This document shows positions 1 to 10,224 of a DNA stretch of 64,000 nt, piece after piece; position 1 is the stretch's first letter; the number at the start of each line of letters is the position of its first letter. Below the pieces are notes generated by a model. It was not told the DNA's origin. It made no database searches and saw only the letters and a program-made list of their open reading frames with translations. The DNA comes from Scytalidium lignicola. Its lineage: Eukaryota; Ascomycota; Leotiomycetes. A program made the position numbers and the translations under genes. The stretch is from NCBI GenBank assembly GCA_002812745.2, contig NCSJ02000194.1, positions 1 to 64,000 of the forward strand, in the 5' to 3' direction.

Positions 1-782
1 ATTTAACTATATTATAAGTATTTAAACAAAAGAATGATTAAATATTTGAAATCAGATTAAAGTAATTAGCTATTTTGTAAAGAATTATTTCTTTTAACTT
101 TATAGTTGTTGAGTTATTAATGTACAGTTTTCGTTGATTTTGCAGTAAATTTCAGTGGGCCGGTAGACCGGGTGGGCCGGTGGACTGGGAATTACGTTAA
201 GTGTACCCTAGATGAAGTGACTATGAGGCGATAGAGTGCCAAGAACTGGTGGTAGATATGTCAAAGAATGCCAGTCAATTAAAGTATCATTCGGATTCTA
301 TCTAGTTTTTTGAAGCCATTGTTAGTTGGCAATGGGCCATTAAAATATATATATGGATTTGGATGCAGTTTATTTATCAGTATGTACGTAAGTACGGTAG
401 GGAAGGTTAAGGCCGTATTGGGATTAGACCCATCTTCTTTGGGCAAGTCCATTCGAGGCCTGAAATTATCAAAGACGACCGCTCATTTTCAGCCCTAGAG
501 CACTGACCAAGCTGACAAAACCCTCAAGTCTCCAATTTCTGGCAGTTTATTCTATCTTATTACTAGACGGAGAAGGGCAACTGATCGAACACTATTAACT
601 ACTAGAGACTAATGATATAGTAGCGTATTATAGAAGCAGGTACAAATATGGAGAGGTAGTATGTTTGTATTTCTCTATATGGGTACATTAATTCACTGAT
701 TTCTGGTATCTATACGAAGGATTCGTGGTCGCGACGATGCATAACAGTCGAGCCGGTTCCTGTACTGTGTCTTTGGGTCTAC
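1..782. other. Gene-free left edge
   Basis: AT-rich sequence with no ORF resembling a protein. A short GC-rich island (about 155-190) made of repeated GGGCCGGT-like words interrupts it. The small ORF at 310-498 has no recognisable content and starts at a non-ATG codon. I see no RNA gene or clear repeat. Confidence 0.5.
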
Positions 783-1928
783 TCATTGACCGTTAAATCT
801 ATTATATGCCATAAATTGCCATTCCTAGCAGAGCCGATGTCCTATCTGAACAGTGTTGACCATCTAGGCAGACACTCACAATCTTAGGAGTACCCATTCT
901 ACGTATTGCAACAGTCATAAGCGCTCTAATTTGCTAGTATAAAGACCATCAGCGAGGAAAGATCTATGGATGGCTAAACTTACCAGTGTATTAAGGATAA
1001 TCCAGAACAGATTTCGAGCGTCTTTTGTGGCAAAATGCTCTGGGCCTCGTAAGCGAATCAACTCTGTCAAACCTTGGCTATGAATCTTCCATGCGGAAGA
1101 CATGACCACAGAGCTGGCACTGTTTCGTGGAGCTAAGAGCAGCTTGATGGGAGCATGTGCGTCAGTGAAGCCCACACTTGATATATCACTCCGAATACAA
1201 TACCTCACCTCATACATTCCTAATAGCCAGACACTTAGTAAGGTGCTATCACTCTTGCATTGCTGAGGATCCCGGAGTGCCAAGTTAACGGCAGAAAGGG
1301 CAGTTCCATATGCCATTGCTCGATTGGAGATAGCCTGAAGGGACCAAGACACGTTTGCGACATATGCGCATCCAACAGCGCTAAAGGCCTGGTAAAAAGC
1401 AGATCCCTCTTCCGCTTTAGAGATAGCACGTGGGATAATACTGTAGATGCTTCCCACCATATCAAACGAGAATTTATTCATGACCAAAGGTATACAGTGC
1501 TTATTCCACGACTCAGGTAAGGGATACTGCAGTGGGGAATATGTTTCGGCCGAAAATGGAAACTCATCCTTTTGGCTAGAGGATCTGTCCATTGACTTGT
1601 CGACGCCTCTTGAGACTGGCTCTCAACCAGGGCATCTAAGTGGCCCCCTCGGGCGCGCCTCTTACGACGGTCTTGGCCTATATTGGACTGAAAGGAGGAA
1701 ATGCTCTCTATCCGGAAGCGCAGACTCAGTCCATCTCGGTATCCCGGGCACGGCTCCTCCTTTCTCAAGCAACGATTACATCCAGGACGCGTGAGATCGC
1801 ACTGTTGAATATCGGGTTAGGATAAGGAATCATGCTATTTAAAAACGTATTCAAATGGACTGTCGTACCTTAACACGTCGTCGTCGACATGCATGACAGT
1901 CACGGCTAGGTCGACCGACATTGGGCAT
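783..1928 (-). CDS. Zn2Cys6 transcription factor, shortened C-terminus
   Basis: This is a fungal binuclear zinc-cluster regulator. The ATG at 1928-1926 opens a protein whose cluster is complete: C11, C14, C21, C28, C31 and C38 (CX2CX6CX6CX2CX6C), followed by PCPGYRD. Proposed exons are 1928-1869, 1801-1666, 1615-984, 933-880 and 824-783 (307 aa, in frame). The first intron (1868-1802, GTACGA..CAG) falls between K20 and C21. The second (1665-1616, GTAAGA..CAG) and third (983-934, GTAAGT..TAG) restore the frame. The middle part (LPESWNKH, then NRAMAYGTALSAVNLALRD) resembles the Fungal_trans_2-type regulatory domain. The last exon is the least certain. The protein stops early compared with the 450-550 aa usual for this type, so it may be truncated or decaying. 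Its targets cannot be inferred. Confidence 0.72.
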
Positions 1929-2457
1929 CTTGTCGTAGTTCAATCAGGATAGACTGGAAACAGAAGTGGTAGTATGGGATTCCAGAGAGAACAATCAATT
2001 CTTGGCTTAGGTTAGGACGCACAAGACATAAAAGCAGTGCCTCCAATCGACCTCTTTTGAGGGAATTCGTAAGCATTAGAGTGTACGTTTGAAAACCACA
2101 ACTTATCGATTCGTTTATAAGCATTTTCGGCTTTAAGCCTTGGTGACCTATTTTCAGCAGCACCTCTGGGAAATCCATTCAACGCTAGGAGAGGTGGAAA
2201 TTTTAAAGTTTAGCAAAAGTAAAAATAATCAATCTAAAGACAATTTATTTATATTATATATATAGATGGAAAATATAATAAGTTTTTAGTAAATCTACTT
2301 GACAGACCGGTCGCATCTCCACGTGACTAGCTACTAATACTTATGTCGATTAAGTTAAACTTTATATAACAGGTCATTGTCTTAGATTAACTTTTGCATT
2401 AGCTGATTTATAAAAAGCATCAATTCTGATTATTATTAGCTACAAGTGAGCCAAATA
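1929..2457. other. AT-rich spacer
   Basis: This is the upstream region of the zinc-cluster gene and the downstream region of the membrane-protein gene. It is AT-rich around 2200-2290 (TATATATATAGATG stretch). The minus-strand ORF at 1906-2178 looks random. No gene is supported. Confidence 0.5.
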
Positions 2458-4297
2458 TTAGGTCCAACTCGGGGTATCATATGCTGCCACTGGCAACCTG
2501 CGCAAACTGATAAAGGCTTCTACTACAAGGAACGACCGCGTAAAAATGTAAAACAAAAGAACGAGTACTATGAATCCTAGGACAACAGAACCAGCGATCT
2601 CCTTGTTTCCCAAATAATTTCTGTCCAAATTGTCGATAGGATCAATTAGTAACCCTATCGGATCCCGGTGATCATCGATTACCATGGAGAGAAACATAAG
2701 AGCCATGGATATGATTCCTAATGCAGCAATAAACACGCTAGATATGCGCCAAAGAAGCTGCTCCAGGCTTGTCGGGAAGTACTCTAGCCAAGCGCTCGCG
2801 TGGATCCCACCATAAGCACACACGCAAAAGACCGCAAACGAAACAACGGACTCGGAGGTGCTCAAGTCGTCAAAAAAGCTCGTAGAGAAGTTGGGAATAG
2901 CTTTACTGACTAAACAGAAACAGTTTGACACATGTTTACGCAACATTTCCTGTTCTGAGTTGATTTGGAATTTTAACGATAGTTTGTTTCGTTTCTGTGG
3001 TAAAGGCCAATAGTCGGATAAACGGTTCACGAATCGCTCCCGAAAGTCGGGAAGTTCTGCGATGCAATAAGCGAGTAGTCGCCATCGACAGATGCTGATG
3101 GTATCGATCACGGGCACTTTATGCTTGTTATTTGGTGGCAAAACCCCTACTGCCACTGGCCCTGAGGTCTGATCAGAGAGATTAACGGGTTCACGGGTGT
3201 ATCCCAGCTCAAACTCAAACTCGGATATCGGCTGGAGTTTAGCCCACATTCGATGGGGTACCTGATATACATCTCGGGTTCGAAGATCTACGAACAGGGC
3301 CGGTGATGGATAAGTTGCTCCCTTCGCCAATGGGGGATGGGCGGTACGTTCAGATGGCGGTAAGAGCTTAGTCTCCTCGTCAGCCTTGATTCGTTCCCAC
3401 GTTATAGCGTCTTTTGGCCAGCAGATATTCTCCTTTTTGTCGCAAACCCAAAATGCCGCAACAAGGGGCCTAACAAGCTCTCCAGTCACCCTAGTCGGGT
3501 CCTCAATGTCCAACGGCTTCTGCCACCACAGCGCATAAGTAACCAAGGCACAGACGGCGTGGGCGAGCGTATTGAGCTCGAGTGCTGTCAATGGTAACTT
3601 GGCCGCGGCTCTCTCGATGCATTGGAGGATGAGCCAGCCAGCCTGCGTTACGACTAGAGCTTTTGCAAGGCTGTCGGCTTTGCTTTTGTCCTTGATATAC
3701 TCGCAAGATATATCTGGAAGTAACCCTAACCGTGCTACTTCCAGGAGACCTTTTCGGCCAAGATGTAACCTCGGAGTTTCCAGAATATAAGGATTTTCTC
3801 CCGGGTCATCTGTATCGATGGCGAAACCTCCCATTTCAGCATAAAAACCGTGAGTCAACGTCCATTCGTTCCGTCGTCGATTTTGCGGGTCACTCTCTGC
3901 CTACCAAGCACTCTCAGTCAGCACCCGTTGTTGCGTCTTGGAGAATTATAATAGTCTTCCAAACCTGCTTATCAAAAATGTCCTGCAAATCCTTCGACGT
4001 TTTTACCGCGAGCTGTCTTTGACACCAAGCAACGAAAACTACCAGCTCCGGCGCGAACATGCCAATCAAAACCCATTTTGCTTTCGTCACATATTTGCTA
4101 GCCTTGCTCGACTTTGCCGGGGGGATGTTTATGTGCAAGGCTGTGTAGACGCAAAGCGCAAGCGTGACTACACAGCTCCGCAGGATGCCAAAGGTCCCGC
4201 GGCCATCAGGCTCGGAGCTATAATCGTCAGCATAGTTCAGGCGTGAAGCGGGTTGCGAAACTTACGTCCAGCCTGTCGTAGTGACGTTGGCCATCAT
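2458..4297 (-). CDS. Conserved fungal multi-pass membrane protein, function unknown
   Basis: I recognise the general family from many fungal genomes but know no assigned function. Exons 4297-4266, 4217-3965 and 3900-2458 give 575 aa in frame. Intron 1 (48 nt) is GTAAGT..TAG; intron 2 (64 nt) has a weak GTTTGG donor but a good CTGAC branch site. The start MMANVTTTGWTSEPDGRGTF matches the N-terminal signature I associate with this family. Hydrophobic segments lie at about residues 25-45 (VVTLALCVYTAL) and 60-80 (WVLIGMFAPELVVFVAW), and several more follow after about residue 450. The C-terminus has the recurrent motif FISLRRLPVAAYDTPSW. The long middle part is probably soluble. The gene diverges from the DUF3632 gene across 661 bp. 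Confidence 0.85.
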
Positions 4298-4958
4298 TGT
4301 CGTAGCACGAACAAACCGCCTTGAAATAAGCCAACACTCGGAGGGAGCTCTGACCATTTTATCTCTAAAGCACTATAAGTTACCAAGACTAAAGACGTCG
4401 GTATCTGATTGCCACGTCTGCCCAGCACTGCCTCACAGCTTCACAGCCTCGCATGTTACAGCTGAATCGTTGTGTTACCGGCGGAGGAGTTGGCGATCAG
4501 GTACCATTCTTAAAGGAATGGGCAAACGCGTAGCTAGATATTTCTTCCTTGGTACAGAATAACATATCACTCCCCCCGTATTACTACGGTTTTGAGGATT
4601 ATGACACTTGGTCTCTTTTCACTTAACAGCTATTTATAATAAGTTACTAGTAAACATGATAACTAATTAACTTATAGTACATAAAACTTGAAAAAGTGTA
4701 ATTGTACCGTACGTAGGCAGTGTGTGAAATGAGTTGAGTTGAGTTGAGTTTTAAGGTAAACTCAACTCATACTCAATTCAACTCGGCTTAACAGTTGGCA
4801 GGAATGGAGGCGTGCACGGACCCATCGCCGCTTGAGCGGGAGCTGCTATCAAGACTCTCATCCTGAGTCTGTACAAGACCATTCATCCCAGCAGATTCGC
4901 CCACTTGTTTTCTCTGAAGCTGGCTAGAGTTACCTATTATCTGGACTCTCGCGCTACA
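4298..4958. promoter_or_regulatory. Divergent upstream region with a palindrome
   Basis: Shared upstream sequence of the membrane-protein gene (-) and the DUF3632 gene (+). It contains an imperfect palindrome at 4729-4784. I see no convincing TATA box or defined operator, so calling it regulatory is an inference from position only. Confidence 0.4.
4729..4784. repeat. GAGTT/AACTC inverted repeat
   Basis: The left arm (4729-4751) is ATGAGTTGAGTT followed by further GAGTT units. The right arm (4758-4784) is the matching AAACTCAACTCAT plus ACTCAATTCAACTC. The loop is only about six bases, so the strand could fold into a long hairpin. It lies about 175-230 bp upstream of the ATG at 4959. Confidence 0.75.
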
Positions 4959-6030
4959 ATGTCGACTCTTAACTTGACTCTCGAAGGACTTGATGACGCT
5001 GCTGCATATGCCTCCAGTAAGCCGAAGAAGGCTTCCAAGTTGTCCATACCCTGGATCAATTCCCTAGGCCAGCCTCACAAAACGCCAGCGGCCAGTCGCC
5101 TAGCAGGTACTACCGACTATACCGCTGCCAAAGTCGCCGCAATTCTGCAAGAATTCCTCCAGCCGGACTCAAAGACATCTCTAGAGAAGGCTGCCGAATC
5201 TCTCCTTTTCCTAATATCAGCTAACGCCTCAGAATATGCGGAGGTCTATTCTTTTGGAGAAATATGTGTAGAATTCGCTGAACAGATTCCTTACCATCAT
5301 CCCTCACAGTTGAAGCTTGCCCGACTACTGAAATATCTTTCTCGATCTCCTAAGTTTGACTCCAAGCCCAACTTACCAGTAATGGCCCTTGATTATTAAA
5401 CGAAACTAGATATCCAGACTGACATTATTATAGCCTAAAGAGAGGCTCCATCATTGTTACCAGCTCCTAGGAGAATCTATAAGGGACAATTTCAACGGTT
5501 TGCCTCTTTGCCATTACGTCTCGTCTTCCCGTCTTCCCAATTTTTATATGCCTATAGAGCTGATTTAGCAGCATCATGCAGGCAGTGACACTGAGCATCC
5601 TGAGTACTGGGTGAACTTCCATGCCTTCGTTGCAAACTTCTATGAAACCGGAGTCTTCGGTGCTCAACCAGGGTATGCTCTCTGGATGATGCGAGACTCC
5701 TTTGAAGAGAAAATGCCAAAAGAGGCTTGTGAGCAGGACCTTAATGTCATGGCTGCAGCTCAGTGGATAATCTGGTATGGTCAGAGCCTTTTTAAGTTGA
5801 TCCTGTATGGGGATGACCAAGATGAAGATGAAAATGCGAAAGAAAGTTGGAGGTTTGGCAAACAATATACCGGCCCACTAATCCAGCGTCGATCTGTCGA
5901 GAGATGGCGTTACTGGAAGCAGTGCTTTCAGTTAATTGTGTCTGACACTGACTCCAGTGATGAGTGCAAGAAGCTTGCGTCGAGGTCAGCTAATTTGATG
6001 GATGCTATCGAGAAGAGTATGATATTTTAA
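4959..6030 (+). CDS. DUF3632 family protein
   Basis: This looks like the ascomycete DUF3632 family, which has no assigned biochemical role. The first in-frame ATG is at 4959 (MSTLNLTLEGLDD); the reading frame is open further upstream but has only a TTG. Proposed exons are 4959-5378, 5434-5497 and 5582-6030, giving 310 aa in frame. Intron 1 (55 nt) is GTAATG..TATAG with a CTGAC branch site. Intron 2 (84 nt) is GTTTGC..GCAG. The join produces the diagnostic stretch LLGESIRDNFNG, then SDTEHPEYWVNFHAFVANF. The C-terminal part carries RRSVERWRYWKQCFQ. No signal peptide or membrane segment is visible, so it is probably cytosolic or nuclear. The donor of intron 2 is weak, so the small middle exon could shift by a few bases. 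Confidence 0.8.
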
Positions 6031-6126
6031 ATAAGATTGGCTTATTTCAGGAGCTGCGGGTTATCGGTGTTTTAGTGGATGGAGGAGCCAATGGAGGCAC
6101 TTTGCTGTTTCGAAGTTAATAATACA

Positions 6127-6334
6127 AGCTTCGCTTGCTGGTCGCTCCGCTCCCAGAGGGGGTGCTTCGCACCCCTTTATTTCATGTGATATATGGCCTA
6201 TAAAACCACCATTCAATTGGTCTTATATATATATATTTCAATGCGCCAACAACCTTCGGCTGTTGGCCTGTATTCTACTGTATGGCCTGTAGAGCCTGTA
6301 GAGCCTGTAGAGCCAACAACCTTCGGCTGTTGGC
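6127..6334. repeat. Cluster of TTCG-loop mini-hairpins
   Basis: Several short self-complementary units sit close together. They are AAGC-TTC-GCTT (6127-6137), GGGGTGC-TTC-GCACCCC (6159-6175), and two exact copies of a 23-nt unit (6245-6267 and 6312-6334) whose arms GCCAACA and TGTTGGC flank a CTTCGG core. Between the last two are repeated GAGCCTGTA words. The background is AT-rich, so these GC-rich hairpins stand out. No ORF covers them. Confidence 0.75.
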
Positions 6335-6365
6335 TATAGTTGAATTGAATTGGTTGAATAAAAAT

Positions 6366-7245
6366 TCAATTCTTTAAATAATCGTCTACTGTTAATGGCC
6401 TTGTATTAGACAAATGACGTAGCTTATTCTCTCCAGCTATATCAGCCCACATTTTAAGGCTTTCTTCGATATCTTGATTAGTAAGCTTGAATTTCTTCAT
6501 GCTGGCTTTTATTCTGGCATCTCGACGACGATTAGCTTTGATATTGCGTTTTCGACATATTATATAGGTNAAAAAAAGGGCCAAACTCTGAAAGAGGTTT
6601 TTTCCGATTACAACTGGAGTAATATTGTGTTATAGGCTCTCCTTGGCCTGTAGCTGAAGGCTCTCCCTGGTCTGTAGGCTCTTCCTGGCCTGTAGCTGTA
6701 GGCTCTCCCTGGCCTGTAGCCTTTTGATTTGCAAGCTTTCCTTGATCTATAAACTCTTGTATAACCTTCTCTACAGGTTCTTTTATAACTTCTCCATCTG
6801 TAAATATTTCCTTCCCAGATATATATCGTATATACAATTGTCTACCAATCTCAATTTTCTTTAATTGTTTTACTTTTTGCTAGATATCTCAATAGGCTTT
6901 TAATTCTTGCACAAATCTGAGCTGTTTAGCTTTCTTAGCTTTTTCCTTATTCTGATGTTCTATTTGTTGTATTTGACGTATTTTGCCTTCTTCTGATATT
7001 AGTATTCCTTTTTGCTCTTGATATTGATCATGTAATCGATTATGATATAAAAGGTATGTAACCATATAATAGCCAGTGTTGCAAAAGGGAAAATCTGTAA
7101 TATGCTTGAATTGCTTGCATGTTGAACAGCAAAATTGTTCTGGAGGTAAATTGGGGTTTTGCCTTGCTTTTTCATGAATAATACAGGCCTCACAGGAGTT
7201 GTATATAGCCTTATTACATCTCTTGTACCAAGAATCCAAATTCAT
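6366..7245 (-). pseudogene. Broken Cys-rich (zinc-ribbon-like) ORF
   Basis: A single minus-strand frame runs from ATG 7245 (MNLDSWYKRCNKA) to a stop at 6366. It is interrupted by two in-frame stops close together near 6890 (a TGA, then a TAG) and by one N at 6570. Omitting the N restores the frame through PLSEFGPFFTYIICRKR. Cys pairs recur in similar settings: CEAC, CCSTCKQFKHITDF and CNRKKPLSEFGPF, suggesting two or more zinc-ribbon-like units. Between them are repeats of the type GEPTATGQ encoded by a small minisatellite (about 6630-6725), and the C-terminus is basic (NRRRDARIKASMKK). Both stops could arise by C-to-T change (CGA to TGA, CAG to TAG). I do not recognise the family. Alternatively the stops lie in a short intron that I could not place convincingly. 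Confidence 0.5.
6630..6725. repeat. Minisatellite, GGCTCTCCCTGGCCTGTAG-type units
   Basis: Tandem, slightly diverged units of about 18-24 bp built on GGCTCTCCCTGGCCTGTAG. Read on the minus strand they encode repeats of Gly-Glu-Pro-Thr-Ala-Thr-Gly-Gln within the broken Cys-rich ORF. The CCTGTAG core also appears in the hairpin cluster at 6268-6311, which links the two patches. Confidence 0.7.
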
Positions 7246-7447
7246 ATTGAATATTATAATATATGTGGTGTAATATATAGTAGAATAGGGGGTAGAATAG
7301 GGGGTAATAGGTGTACAGGCTATTATTACATAATATTTAGTCATGTGGCAGTGTCGACTTTTACAGACGAATTCTCGATATTATAAAGATATCGCTATCG
7401 TTTTTAGTTAAGTATCTCTCAGCTAAGTACTTCCTTCTCATACCAGA

Positions 7448-7519
7448 AATTATTCTCAGCCCGTGGCACAGTTGTATCAGAGTAATTATTCTCAGCCCGT
7501 GGCACAGTTGTATCAGAGT
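7448..7519. repeat. Perfect 36-bp tandem duplication
   Basis: Two identical adjacent 36-bp copies (7448-7483 and 7484-7519), each starting AATTATTCTCAGCCCGTGGC and ending CAGAGT. They lie between the broken Cys-rich ORF and the RTA1-like gene. No protein is supported across them. The rest of 7246-7844 holds nothing I can name. Confidence 0.9.
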
Positions 7520-7844
7520 ATACGACAGCAGGAGCAAGGGTAGAAACTCCAGTCTCATAACCAAACATATTAACAACCCAATAACGTAAGCATTTAATAG
7601 GACGATTTTGCATCGGAATGACGGCGCGAATCCACTATTAAGGCTTGCGCCCTCAATATATCTCCATTTGCATCAACTAGTAATAGGACTAATAGCATAC
7701 AGTTTCTATCAAACATATGAAAAGCACAGAACGACCAGACTCCAATCTTAGAACCACTCTGTATCCGAGATATATATATATTTATATTCCCCTTTAATAA
7801 CCCCCATCATTCTATAATTCCTATTGTTACATTATGTTAAGACG

Positions 7845-8936
7845 CTAGTTAGATCGTTGACTCAGTTCCACAAAGGAAGGCGTGTCAACACCATCCGTCT
7901 TTCCACCCTCGACACCCTTCTTCCCTCTGAAACTAAAGTTAACCTCATCCCACACACCCGCAAAGGCAATTCCAGGATGCAAAAAGGTCTGGCAGGAAGT
8001 AGCAATAACAATCATCGCGCCCTCGAGAATCATGAACGTGACCTGATCGTTTGCAAGCGAGCCATGGAACCCTCCAGATAACTCGGCAACACGGAAGATA
8101 GATCTAATAAAGATGCAGAACGTAGCAACACATAAGCCGATGAGGAAAGCTCGGAAAAGACGGCTTTCCTGGAGCGCTGCATGTTGGTCGGACCACGTGT
8201 TGCGGTTCTTATAGAGACGCCATGCGAAATCTGTACAGAGAAGGGCGAACACGGCGATGGAGAAGACTTGGAAGCCGAGACCTGCTAGCATGATGTCCAC
8301 ACCGACGTCGATCTGAGTTTGCTTATTCGCTGAAGCTGCGATACCGCCTCCAAGGCCCTGGAGAACGAGAGAGAAGAGATCACATCCACAGAAGATTAGT
8401 GTGTATGTCCCTGGCCGGAAGCGAGAAATGTGCTGGCCGTAGACAACGACGATACGGGAGAGGCAGAGATAGATTCCAGCCGCAAGGAAAGCAGGAGCAA
8501 TTGTCAAACTGACCAGATAGGCGAGGAAATAATTGCCGGTGGGATCGAAAATGTTGTGCCAGAGCAGGATACGACCTACGTATCCAGCTATCTCACCACA
8601 CAAGCCAAGCATAACTGCGGTCATGAACCCCCATGTCTTATATCGGATGCCGAGGAAGAGCTGGGCTACTAGATAGATGGCAAAGACAGCTGCGAAGAAA
8701 GCGTTTCCTCCGAGACTCGGTCGGTAACCGATTTGCGCGAGAGACAGGTCACAAATCGAGGTGTTGCAGAGGAGGTTGGAGTTGGCAAAGATTGTGATAT
8801 TGCCATATGCTGTATGGTTGCCACGGTTTACGCCAGTGAGGCCGTTAGTTGGAATAAAGAGGTAGGGCTGGCCATTGAAGGGGAAGGTGATGGTGCCGTT
8901 AGCATGTATCGAGACTCCATCCGATATATTCGACAT
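7845..8936 (-). CDS. RTA1-like (lipid-translocating exporter family) membrane protein
   Basis: A 363-aa intronless ORF of the fungal RTA1-like family, which includes yeast Rsb1 (sphingoid long-chain base release) and Rta1 (7-aminocholesterol resistance). The first about 75 residues are extracellular in character, rich in Asn with several N-glycosylation sequons and Cys pairs (LLCNTSICD). Seven hydrophobic segments follow, the first at about residues 79-96 (AFFAAVFAIYLVAQLFLG). Family hallmarks are GEIAGYVGR in the second segment region, APAFLAAGIYLCLSRI, and CDLFSLVLQGLGGG. A second conserved patch, IRSIFRVAE, follows near residue 285. The C-terminal tail is short and hydrophilic. Substrate and membrane (plasma membrane or endomembrane) cannot be decided from sequence. 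The ATG at 8936-8934 is clear and the length is normal for the family. Confidence 0.93.
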   Translation of the reverse strand: MSNISDGVSIHANGTITFPFNGQPYLFIPTNGLTGVNRGNHTAYGNITIFANSNLLCNTSICDLSLAQIGYRPSLGGNAFFAAVFAIYLVAQLFLGIRYKTWGFMTAVMLGLCGEIAGYVGRILLWHNIFDPTGNYFLAYLVSLTIAPAFLAAGIYLCLSRIVVVYGQHISRFRPGTYTLIFCGCDLFSLVLQGLGGGIAASANKQTQIDVGVDIMLAGLGFQVFSIAVFALLCTDFAWRLYKNRNTWSDQHAALQESRLFRAFLIGLCVATFCIFIRSIFRVAELSGGFHGSLANDQVTFMILEGAMIVIATSCQTFLHPGIAFAGVWDEVNFSFRGKKGVEGGKTDGVDTPSFVELSQRSN

Positions 8937-10224
8937 TTTAGAAAGATATAATTCAGGTTTGAGGAGGAAAGATGGGCTTGTTTGTTTTTTGTTTGGTGGT
9001 ATGTGGTAAGGCTAAGACAGCTCACTACCCTTGGGGAACTCAACAGAGNAAAAAAAGAAGGGGAAGATNAAAAAGGTATATGGTATTAAGAAGAAAAAAC
9101 TGCAGAGACTGAAGTGGATGCTAGATTGATGGAACAAGCGAATGACAGGAGAAACATGAGAAGGCAGACAGCCCTAAATAATAAGAAAAATCAGACCTAC
9201 GGCGGTTTGGTGTTGATTGGGGGCTTTGATGCTGGAAACGAACGCGTTAGCCACGGAGGAGGAACATACCGATGGAGTTCCAGACCGGCAACGAACACAC
9301 CAATGAGAAAGGGCGGAGAGGGCAGCGGTTGGTTTACCTAAGCCGAACTCTCGCTGCAGCAACGGTACGCGGTCAGACACAGCCCGCGTAGCCTTGTAGG
9401 CGTGTCGCTGAATGATGTCGAATGCGGCCGCAGAAAAGGGTGTCGAGGTGCGTACTCGTGCCCTGTAATAGGCATGGTGTAGGGGCTGTGAGGGCTGACT
9501 TTGCGGCCGGAGGAAGGTTAACCCTCTGTGCCGCATTGGGATTGCAAGGGGCACGAGCATTTGTACGAGAGTTACGAAATCCCCAATCAACAACCTGCAT
9601 CCGACTCTAAAATCTAGCGAAAGCGAAATGCGATGCCAGCGTAACAAGGTAACAAGGTAACTGCCTACGTGTACGTCACTACCCAGCATGTCTTTTAACG
9701 TTAAAATTATCTCCGAGATCTCATCTCTATGGATACGCCCGTAGCTGACCATTTTTGCTGCGAGAAGAGTCAAGGACAGCCAATAAGTCGGATTCACGAA
9801 TCCTCATTGTCTTCTGGCTCAATCTTGGCTGTGGGAGTCGCAGAATCAACCTGAGTAATACTGTAATTATAACGGACGTACAGAGCAGCAGAGTAAGCAC
9901 ACGCGAACTGTTTGTCACCGTGGTGTGCCTCTGGGCGAAAGTTAGTCCGATGCCATCGGAGACTTTTAATTTCGGACACGACATCTCTAATTCTACTTGG
10001 ACGATTCGGAACCTCATTAATCACCCGTACCTTATTTCAGGACTACAGGCTGCGGCGTGCCCAACACTGTGGCACAGTCTGTAACCGTAGACTTACGTGA
10101 AATCCGGCCCCAGAAAAGTTTCATTTTACATCAACAGGCGGATCGCCAAAGCTTTGACTTCCGGGGTTTAATAATAGTTTGCTAGCTGCAAGGATAATTA
10201 GCTGGAAAGCTCTTTTTGATTGCT
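8937..10224. other. Intergenic, no supported gene
   Basis: It holds two N-marked A-runs (9049 and 9069), a short tandem GTAACAAG motif near 9645-9660, and several overlapping ORFs on both strands with no family resemblance. One minus-strand ORF (9727-10017) has a single hydrophobic stretch but no second supporting feature. The ATG-proximal part, 10100-10224, is presumably the promoter of the S66 gene. Confidence 0.5.

Noticed and set aside
9640..9665. GTAACAAGGTAACAAGG, reminiscent of the 3' end of small-subunit rRNA
   Set aside because: The match is limited to a repeated 8-9-mer, with no other rRNA sequence around it.
9174..9797. 207-aa minus-strand ORF
   Set aside because: No family resemblance, other ORFs of similar length overlap it on both strands, and composition looks random.
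9727..10017. 96-aa ORF with one hydrophobic segment, at first suggestive of a Pth11-like receptor start
   Set aside because: Only one membrane segment, no continuing exons with rhodopsin-type motifs in either direction.
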